NCBI RefSeq assembly: GCF_002994745.2
Contig: NC_037089.1
Coordinates: 84,964,347 to 85,028,346 of the forward strand
Direction of reading: 5' to 3'
Source: Rosa chinensis
Taxonomy: Eukaryota > Streptophyta > Magnoliopsida > Rosales > Rosaceae
Length of the DNA: 64,000 nt
The notes beneath the pieces are model-generated. The model saw only the letters and a list, made by a program, of their open reading frames with translations, had not been told where the DNA came from and ran no database searches. The position numbers were made by a program, and so were the translations under genes. Shown piece after piece: positions 58,101-64,000 of the stretch; the first letter of the stretch is position 1; every line of letters starts with the position of its first letter.

Positions 58101-59626
58101 CATCGGAATTTGATCTTATACCCATGAGAGGTGGACATGAAATCTTTCTTGGTAGTATGACCTTACTGTCTACCTTGAACTCTAGGATCATTCAGGGTCA
58201 GACAATTGATGAGTTTGCTCAGGCAAGGATTGCTGAGATGTCAGCGGATCCGAATGTGGAGGGTCCTTCTGAGTGGGCCATTGGGATAAACGGAGGATTG
58301 AGATTTCGTGGGAGATTGTATGTCCCAAGTGTTGATAACCTCAAAGAGGAAGTCATGCGGGAAGCACATAGGTCTCGGTACACTATACATCCGGGGAGTA
58401 CCAAAATGTATATGGATCTGCGAAGACAGTTTTGGTGGTATGGAATGAAGCGGTATGTGGCAGAGCATGTGTCGAAGTGCCTTACGTGTCAGCAAGTGAA
58501 GGCTGAACATCAGAGGCCCGCAGGGATGCTGAAACCGTTACCGATTCCTGTATGGAAATGGGAAGATATCTCTATGGATTTTGTGACTGGATTGCCTAGG
58601 TCCAGGCAAGGTTATGACTCGATTTGGGTGATTGTGGACCGATTGACTAAGTCTGCACACTTTCTTCCTGTGGCGAAAACTTACTCAGGTGATGCATTGT
58701 GTAAGTTGTACGTGAAGGAGATAGTGAGGCTTCATGGTGTGCCTGTTAAGATTGTTTCTGATCGGGATACTCGTTTTACATCGGAGTTCTGGCGCAGATT
58801 CCATAAAGCTTTTGGCACATCATTAGCTATGAGCACTGCATTTCATCCACAAACAGATGGGCAGACTGAGAGAGTGAATCAGGTGATGGAGGATATGCTT
58901 AGAGCTTGTGTTCTGGATCTTAAAGGAAGTTGGGCGGATCATCTGCCACTGGTAGAGTTTGCCTACAACAACAGTTATCACTCCAGTATCGGTATGGCCC
59001 CATATGAGGCTCTTTATGGTAGGCCATGTAGGACACCTGTATGTTGGGTAGAAGTAGGAGAGAAGGGACTCTTGGGTCCTGCAATTGTTCTGGAAACCAC
59101 TGGGAAGATCACTACTATTCGAGACAGGATCCGGACCGCACAAAGTAGACAGAAGAGTTATGCCGACTTGAAGAGAAGGCCAGTTGAGTTTGATGTAGGG
59201 GATCAAGTGTTCTTGAAGGTTTCACCTATGAAAGGTGTGGTGAGATTTGGTAAGAAGGGAAAACTCGCACCGAGATTTGTTGGACCCTTTGAGATTCTGG
59301 AAAGGGTGGGGAACTTGGCATATCGCCTCGCCTTACCTGTTAGCATGTCTGGTGTACACAATGTCTTTCATGTGTCTATGCTCAGGAAGTACATCCGAGA
59401 TGAGTCCCATGTAATTGATCATGGTACGATTGAGGTAAACACGGATGTAACCTTTGTGGTTGAACCTGTTCGTATCATAGATAGGTCTACAAAGAAACTT
59501 CGTAGGAAGGAGGTAGATCTTGTGAAGGTGCAGTGGAGCCATCATGACGAGGGCAATGCATCATGGGAATTGGAGTCAGATATGAGAGTGAAGTATCCGC
59601 AGCTTTTTGAAAATTTTGGTGCCTGA
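55172..59626 (+). CDS. Gypsy gag-pol polyprotein, intact
   Basis: 1484 codons with no break. Gag core (about residues 70-240) with two CCHC knuckles, C300-C313 ([14 protein letters not shown]) and C321-C334 ([14 protein letters not shown]); protease Asp382 ([12 protein letters not shown]); reverse transcriptase about 560-740, catalytic FVDD at 699-702; RNase H with Asp848 ([10 protein letters not shown]); integrase HHCC zinc site from about H1066 to C1103/C1106, and catalytic D1136, D1197 and E1233 in D,D(35)E spacing; a chromodomain-like segment at about 1430-1480 ([16 protein letters not shown]). The proteins package, copy and insert the element. The ATG at 55172 is the first good start after a 256-nt leader. 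All catalytic residues I looked for are present. In chromoviruses the C-terminal domain guides integration to certain chromatin; whether this one binds histone marks is not visible here. Confidence 0.97.
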   Translation: MEVPRGGPRFHRGGGREGRTGGRDRFRPLEELYDDEVESSIGVQPTPPIGEMVDPGRLLKLARDINRLGAAKFHGSMDYMVADQWVEDMENYFEMMDCNEIEKRKLATFMLKGEARVWWNCTQKTVDVTTLTWDGFVRLFREKYFPASVRERLEREFLSLTQGKLTVTEYETEFSRLYRFVKPMDAEDLAKKFQRGLNASIERDVAILELKVMKEILAKALIIEQQNLIHKEKETAERDFRGKGKAVVGNSGSRDFCGGYWKRQKTQFHHQAPARAAAVPLPPIRAVPVRRAAPAAPVRCYNCNELGHLSRACTKPRAKGCFRCGQTGHLARDCAQPRVEGQGNQQRLLPPVPARVFAIGQRGTGVEGTLSVYNYLARVLFDTGASHSFISSSVVDVLGLISLPLTRSLCVTSPLGVSLELDMFCNDCPIGIGGREFSASLIVIPDYTYDVILGMDWLSPNHALIDCFRMIVSFCIPGQPVFHYRCLRSDMAMRAGILAHIESGNSTSEISGIPVVSEYADVFQEIPGLPPKRVMDFSIDIIPGTAPVSKAPYRMAPAELQELKVQIDGLLAQGFIQASVSPWGAPVLFVKKKDNSLRLCVDYRQLNKVTIKNRYPLPRIDDLFDQLREATVFSKIDLRSGYHQLRVKDEDIPKTAFRTRYGHFEFLVMPFGLTNAPAAFMDLMNRTFSPYLDQFVVVFVDDILIYSKSSDEHEKHLRIVLQTLKEKELYAKLEKCEFWQKEVKFLGHVVSKDGVSVDPSKVDAVMSWSRPTTVTEIRSFLGLAGYYRRFIEGFSRIASALTKLTRKDTQFVWTDECEKAFNKLKTRLTTAPVLTIPTSGGGLVIYSDASHQGLGCVLMQNGRVVAYGSRQLKIHERNYPTHDLELAAVVFALKIWRHYLYGEKFELFSDHKSLKYLFSQKELNMRQRRWMELIKDYDFTLEYHPGKGNVVADALSRKPRVIMASLMVQEWLMLEAASEFDLIPMRGGHEIFLGSMTLLSTLNSRIIQGQTIDEFAQARIAEMSADPNVEGPSEWAIGINGGLRFRGRLYVPSVDNLKEEVMREAHRSRYTIHPGSTKMYMDLRRQFWWYGMKRYVAEHVSKCLTCQQVKAEHQRPAGMLKPLPIPVWKWEDISMDFVTGLPRSRQGYDSIWVIVDRLTKSAHFLPVAKTYSGDALCKLYVKEIVRLHGVPVKIVSDRDTRFTSEFWRRFHKAFGTSLAMSTAFHPQTDGQTERVNQVMEDMLRACVLDLKGSWADHLPLVEFAYNNSYHSSIGMAPYEALYGRPCRTPVCWVEVGEKGLLGPAIVLETTGKITTIRDRIRTAQSRQKSYADLKRRPVEFDVGDQVFLKVSPMKGVVRFGKKGKLAPRFVGPFEILERVGNLAYRLALPVSMSGVHNVFHVSMLRKYIRDESHVIDHGTIEVNTDVTFVVEPVRIIDRSTKKLRRKEVDLVKVQWSHHDEGNASWELESDMRVKYPQLFENFGA

Positions 59627-59648
59627 ATTTCGGGACGAAATTCTTTTT

Positions 59649-59658
59649 AGGGGGGTAG
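59649..59658 (+). other. Gypsy polypurine tract
   Basis: AGGGGGGTAG, two bases before the 3' LTR, the expected plus-strand primer. Confidence 0.88.
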
Positions 59659-59660
59659 AT

Positions 59661-62212
59661 TGTAATAACCGTTCCTTTTCTTCATAATGGAATTACTGTT
59701 GGTATTGGATTCTGTCTTTTCAATCATTGTGGCAGACATAACTTTCGGTTTTTAGGGATTAAAACACGGGTTGGTTGCTCCTGTTTCAAGCATGATTAGC
59801 ATGCTCTACGTCTCACTCTCTCACTTCCTCCGTTGCAACCGAAAAACAGAGCATCGGCTCTCCCTCTTCTCTCTCGTTTCACCGGCCACCAGGCAGCATC
59901 CCATCACCTCTCACACCTTCAAGTCGATCGTACGCAGCTGCAGGAGGCGGCCTTGCGCCACAGAACCACCGGAGACGACGGCGGAGGCCGAAAAAACCCG
60001 TTTTTGTTCCAAGCTTGATAACTCGAGCTACCGGCCACGAAACCTTCCCAAACTTCACCCACAGGTTCGCCTTGACCTACTGAAGCTCCCAGAACCTCCC
60101 TTGCACGGCGGCGCTGCCTCTAGAAGCGGCTGGAACTCGAACCCGGTTACACCGAAAACTTCGATTAGGTATATCTCGAGTTGTAGAGCTTGGTTTTGAT
60201 TAATTCTTGAACCAGTGAGTTCACCTTGATGTTCTTAACAACTTTCCAGAAGGAATCGAGGCCTGAGGTTGCAGTTTTTACGTCGAACTTGGAGCTCGCC
60301 GGTTTCTGGTTTTTTTTTTCGGCCAAACCGACTGGTTTGAGGTATTTTCTATCCCTTCCGGTCATTTTCAGCTTACATGCTAGTTAGGAAAGTCATTTGG
60401 ATTGATGAGACGAAGCAGAGCAGCGTGGCCCCGACACCATTGGTGGTGGTCGGCGGCGGCTCTGCCACTAACTCCGGCGGCCATTTCCGGGGGTCACAAG
60501 GATAGTTTCTGTACATTTTTAGATTCTATACTTCGATACGATCATTTTGAGATATTATACGCAATTTTTCGATATCGTACGATTTAGTTATGAATTTTAC
60601 GATTTCGATCGATTTCGATCGTTCGATTTATGATCTGTGAAGATCAGACCGTTTGATGGACTTGAAATTTAAATATATTGATCGTATGATTGTCCTGATG
60701 ACTTTGTATGGTCACGGGCGAAGATCCGACCGTTGGATCTTCGTATAATGGTGAAATGGTGTTTTGGAAGTTGATTCGTGAGAATCCGACCGTCGGATTT
60801 TCTTATAAATCTGAGGAGATGTTAGTAAAGGCGATTCAGGAAGATCCGACCGTTGGATCTTCGAGATAATTTCGGGAGGATGATCCAAAGGGCGATCCGT
60901 GAGGATCTGACCGTTGGATCATCGTATAAATTCAATCCGACCGTTGGATTGTCATTTGTTTTATTTTGTGAGTTGTTGGCTAAACTCAAGTCACTTATGA
61001 TTAGGTGATTAACGGTTTTTACTTGGGCGAGCGAGTTTTGGTGTGATTGTGAAAGTGAAGACGCAGCGGGATAAGAGGTGAGTAAACCTCACGTGGATCT
61101 TATTATGATTCGAGTACCTTCAATTAATTTATTTTCTGTGGTAATTGTGTGAAAATATTTATGGAATAAATATTTGTTTTAAAGCATATGGACTTGATCA
61201 CCTACGGTCCATAGGTAAGTAAAATGATTTATTTATACAAAATGAATTTCCCCGATTTTCTTGTGTGAACTATAGTTGGTATTAGTAGTCACTTCTGAGT
61301 GGGTGATTACGTATATATATATTTACTTGATTATATACGAAATTGGTGTGACATTGAAGAATGTGAAATTGAGATGTGACGTACCATATTTATATTTGAT
61401 GAACTTGATTGATGAGTTCTTGTTGATATTCATGATTTATATTGGAGGAAGTATAGAGTGGAGAATGTAGGGTTCTGAGGACGGGGATGTCCGAAGAGCA
61501 ACGGTTATTTATTAACCTGAGTGTTTGTGTTCTGAGGACTGGGGTTTCCGAAGAGCGACGGTTTATTATTAACGGCAGTACATCGCATTACTTAAGCCTA
61601 GGCCAAGGTGACAGGTAGCGATATAGTTAGAGCTCTAACGTATGGTCAAGATGGACCGAAGTGGTGGTATGGGAGTTGGGTGTTGTAGGACCAGTGTAGT
61701 GTATTGTGATTTGAGGATTGTGAAAATGTATTCCTTGTGGCTTTCCATGAGTGGTTTGATGTCTCTTTGCAGACGTATTACTGTTGGATTTTTACTTGAC
61801 TTGTAAGAATTATAATTTAATAAATCAACAGTTCCTTCTTGTTTACTCATACGGGCTGTCATGGCTTACCGGGTTTGGTGTTGTTGCATTCCCGGTACAC
61901 GATTTATATTGTGTAGCGGGTAATCCTGTAGGTCAGGAGAATCAGGACGGTGATCGTGCGGGTTAGAGTTTTTGTTATAATTTTACAGCAATTGTAATAG
62001 TGAGGTGAGTTAAGCTCATTTGTGCCTTGTAATTTGGTTTTTGTGAGAGCGTGTTGTATTAAGAATTGCGGAGTTGGGTTTTGTAATATTGAGTGGAGTG
62101 TGGTGTCACTGTGTGTTACTCTGAAAGAAAAAAAAATAGACTGGTATTTGTATTTGTAATAATTTCATGTTTCGAATTTGGAATACGTGTTTTCGAAATT
62201 CGGGGCGTGACA
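59661..62212 (+). repeat. Gypsy 3' LTR
   Basis: 2552 bp, partner of 52292-54900. It has four intact copies of the GACCGTTGGA site (60728, 60848, 60909, 60939), the GACCGTCGGA variant, and a first site altered to GACCGTTTGA. Confidence 0.95.
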
Positions 62213-62522
62213 ATTTTCCACAGTAATATGCCCAAATGTATGCAATGTCTACACCTGGAACTTACCGACTTAATCTTGTCCTCCTATATTAACATGTAAA
62301 GCATGCTCTATAAATTATACATAGATCCCATTTCGCCAACTTTATATCACTCTGCCTTTCATATTCTTAGATTGTAATTTTGCTATGAGCGTGATATTGT
62401 AATCTATATCTATCGTTGCAAAGCCATTTAGTTTCTTAGTTGTGGCAATCTTTTTAACATCACATACCTCTTTTGAAACTGGAACCTTAAAAATGTCATT
62501 TGAATGTTTTTTCTTTTGTCAG
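62213..62522 (+). other. Intron or upstream region of the SDR-like gene
   Basis: No coding frame. It ends TTTTCTTTTGTCAG, a good 3' splice site, directly before the first recognisable exon. The Gypsy element therefore seems to sit in, or just upstream of, an intron. Confidence 0.5.
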
Positions 62523-62587
62523 GAAGGTTTCTTATCTGCTGTTGGGAGCTTGAAAGAGGTGTAAGCCATGTCATTCTCTTATCTCAA
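62523..62587 (+). pseudogene. Exon of an NmrA-like/atypical SDR protein, with possible frameshift
   Basis: After the TTTTGTCAG acceptor the frame reads EGFLSAVGSLKE and then a TAA (62562-62564). A frame shifted by two bases continues SHVILLSQ, ending at a GTACC donor (62588). The expected text of plant NAD(P)-binding Rossmann proteins of this family joins the two (a SLK-V-HVILLSQ strand). Either two bases were gained or one lost near 62556-62561, disabling the gene, or GAG|GTGTAAG at 62558 is used as the donor, which joins in frame to the next exon but removes a core beta-strand. Confidence 0.6.
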
Positions 62588-62588
62588 G

Positions 62589-62591
<3 letters not shown>

Positions 62592-62637
<46 letters not shown>
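62592..62637 (+). repeat. CT/GT microsatellite
   Basis: About 18 CT units (62592-62627) followed by about five GT units, inside the small intron of the SDR-like gene. Confidence 0.95.
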
Positions 62638-62698
62638 TAGAAACATCACCACTGTAAGAAAGGAAATGTTTTTTTTACTGTGATTAATAAGGTAGCAG

Positions 62699-62872
62699 TT
62701 GTCTGTTTACAAAGGTGCCGGTGGCATTCAAGCTCTCGTGAAAAGCAATGAAAGAAAATTAGCCGAAGAAGATGAGTCAATACTGATGGCCTCAGGAATC
62801 CCTTACACCATCATCAGGGCTGGTTTGTTACTAAACTCTCCACGTGGAACTCAAGGCTTTAGCTTTGAAAAG
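62699..62872 (+). CDS. Exon of an NmrA-like/atypical SDR protein (partial gene)
   Basis: 58 codons between a GGTAGCAG acceptor and an AAAG|GTTAGT donor, phase 0 at both ends. The text reads LSVYKGAGGIQALVKSNERK, then a helix with LAEEDESILMASGIPYTIIR and a GTQGFSFEK end. The SGIPYTIIRAG motif after a Lys/Glu-rich helix is typical of atypical short-chain dehydrogenase/NmrA-like proteins with an NAD(P)-binding Rossmann fold, often plastid proteins in plants. The substrate cannot be told. Upstream N-terminal exons (with the GxxGxxG nucleotide loop) are not in the sequence on this side of the Gypsy element, and the gene may be broken. Confidence 0.72.
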
Positions 62873-64000
62873 GTTAGTTGATGCCAAAGTTTTCTCAATT
62901 TTCTTTTTTTCCCCTCCCTGCAGCCATTAGAGATCTAACCGATCATATGTGGATCAATTATGCATAGTTTCTTCATGTCCTTTGTGAAATTCAAATCAGT
63001 CTGCTTTCTTTACATTGCTGTAATCTAATATATATACATGGGGAAAAATATGTGTTATCCACATTTTGTAGATAAGGCCTGAATTTTTAACAATTATAAG
63101 CAATCCTAGACGATGTCTGAATAGATCATTATGTAAAGTTTACTCATACGATACAAAAGTGCATTGGTCATAGGAGATTCTAGGTGTATTGCAAGGGCTC
63201 TTTGTTCAAATGAAAGAGAAACAGTCCACAGACAAGTAGCTGCTGAAACAGCAGACTTCACAAGATTCTGCTAAAAATCTTTTTTCAAAGGTTTGGGGCT
63301 GAGGATGTGACACGATAACTATTTTTGTAAAATTTGAGGTAGAGCCTGCCACTGAAATTGAGAAGGATGTTAGTGCTGAGAAGCAGTTGGAAGAGATGGA
63401 TCCATGACAGATGGTATGGAGTGTATCTTCAACTTAGCAGACAGTTGAGATGTTGTCGTGGTTTGCTATTGAATGAGGTCATTTTTTGTTTTGTTTTTAC
63501 TTTATCTTTCCTACTAATATGCTATTAATTGGCAAAGAGATATTGTTGGAGTCATATGCATTGTTATGGCGATGTTTGCTGTTTTCAATTACATAACATA
63601 TATAATCTATCTATGGGTGTGCCAAATGTGGATGTGATTACATACAGTATGTCATTTGGAACTTTTGTCATGCTGTTCATTCAGTACCACTGCTAGCTTT
63701 AGTGTCTGATTATGCTGTACGTAGATGTGAGGTTATTAATTTTTTTTGGAATTTTGAGTACCTGTAGTAATGCCTTAAGTTGTCCTTAAGAACAATTTCT
63801 CGGCAATTTGATTTAGTTCTGCTGGATTGGTCATTAAATTTGAGCTTCCATCTTAAGGCCAGTATCCAGCTATTTATGATTATACTGTCTATGATGCAAT
63901 TCTTTTTGAGTTTCTATAGTTGCAAGTTTCTGTTATTCTAAAGTAATACTTGCTAAATTATGTGGGATGAGCATTCTCTTAGGTCTTAAGGGTCTACAAC
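62873..64000 (+). other. Downstream introns/3' region of the SDR-like gene
   Basis: Mostly non-coding AT-rich DNA. A frame ending at 63407 (FEVEPATEIEKDVSAEKQ..MDP stop) may be a degraded last exon. Another exon-like stretch (ARALCSNERETVHRQVAAE, 63195-63265) is uncertain. I could not join either to the exon at 62699-62872. Confidence 0.3.

Larger units (their letters stand above)
52292..62212 (+). mobile_element. Complete Gypsy chromovirus, Tekay/Del-like, with intact polyprotein
   Basis: LTRs 52292-54900 (2609 bp) and 59661-62212 (2552 bp) with TG...CA ends and a 5-bp target duplication ATTTT (52287-52291, 62213-62217). The primer site TGGTATCAGAGC is at 54904-54915 and the polypurine tract AGGGGGGTAG at 59649-59658. 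One uninterrupted 1484-codon frame encodes gag and pol in Gypsy order (RT before integrase) with a chromodomain-like tail. I count about ten base differences between LTRs (about 0.4%) plus one 56-bp repeat unit missing from the right LTR, so the insertion is recent. It appears structurally autonomous. Lineage is inferred from long LTRs and the polyprotein layout. Confidence 0.97.

Noticed and set aside
57286..59545. Several minus-strand frames of 60-127 codons
   Set aside because: All are antisense to the intact Gypsy polyprotein.

Overview
This window is a piece of a flowering-plant nuclear genome, almost certainly a eudicot. It is AT-rich, has spliced Pol II genes with pyrimidine-rich leaders, and is dominated by plant LTR retrotransposons. 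I cannot name the species from the sequence. About 45 kb of the 64 kb (roughly 70%) is recognisable transposable element, and only two stretches look like host protein-coding genes.

Layout. At 1-865 lies a core promoter, a short pyrimidine-rich leader exon and the start of an intron; the intron is interrupted by Copia-1 (866-5523, minus strand, 276-bp LTRs, 5-bp target duplication). At 5529-9473 there is non-coding DNA with a 785-bp Mutator-like MITE (7713-8497, 9-bp target duplication) and a Helitron-like 3' end near 9472. At 9.6-15.2 kb there is a diverged array of locally duplicated blocks. At 15.24-17.06 kb there are two promoter/leader segments, the second with a telo-box, a TATA box and a tiny ATG exon. 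At 17.1-19.9 kb lie fragments of an RNase H-like gene, a hAT transposase first exon and the 3' end of a LINE, with several short tandem repeats and a perfect 36-bp inverted repeat.

From 19.9 to 48.5 kb is a retrotransposon cluster. Copia-3 (19949-26771, minus) and Copia-5 (33119-40376, plus) are two decayed copies of one family facing opposite ways. Copia-5 and a hAT MITE (32103-32994) are both nested in the right LTR of an older element, Copia-2 (26957-40405, minus). Next comes a foldback Mutator-like element with arms of about 0.6 kb (40443-42133). Last is Copia-4 (42511-48516, minus), which is young and broken by a single stop codon.

At 49641-50426 is an intact single-exon RING-H2 gene with its own TATA box. 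At 52292-62212 is a complete, young Gypsy chromovirus (Tekay/Del-like): LTRs of about 2.6 kb, a tRNA-iMet primer site, one uninterrupted 1484-codon gag-pol frame and a 5-bp target duplication. At 62.5-62.9 kb are two exons of an NmrA-like/atypical SDR gene, the upstream one carrying a possible frameshift.

The elements do not form a pathway. The most interesting signals are: an array of sites matching the plant G2/M-specific MSA (MYB3R) consensus in both Gypsy LTRs; separate gag and pol frames in the Copia-3/5 family, each preceded by a conserved splice-acceptor-like sequence; a Copia-4 polyprotein that starts 17 nt after its LTR with no recognisable primer-binding site; and several perfect or near-perfect inverted repeats that could give double-stranded RNA.
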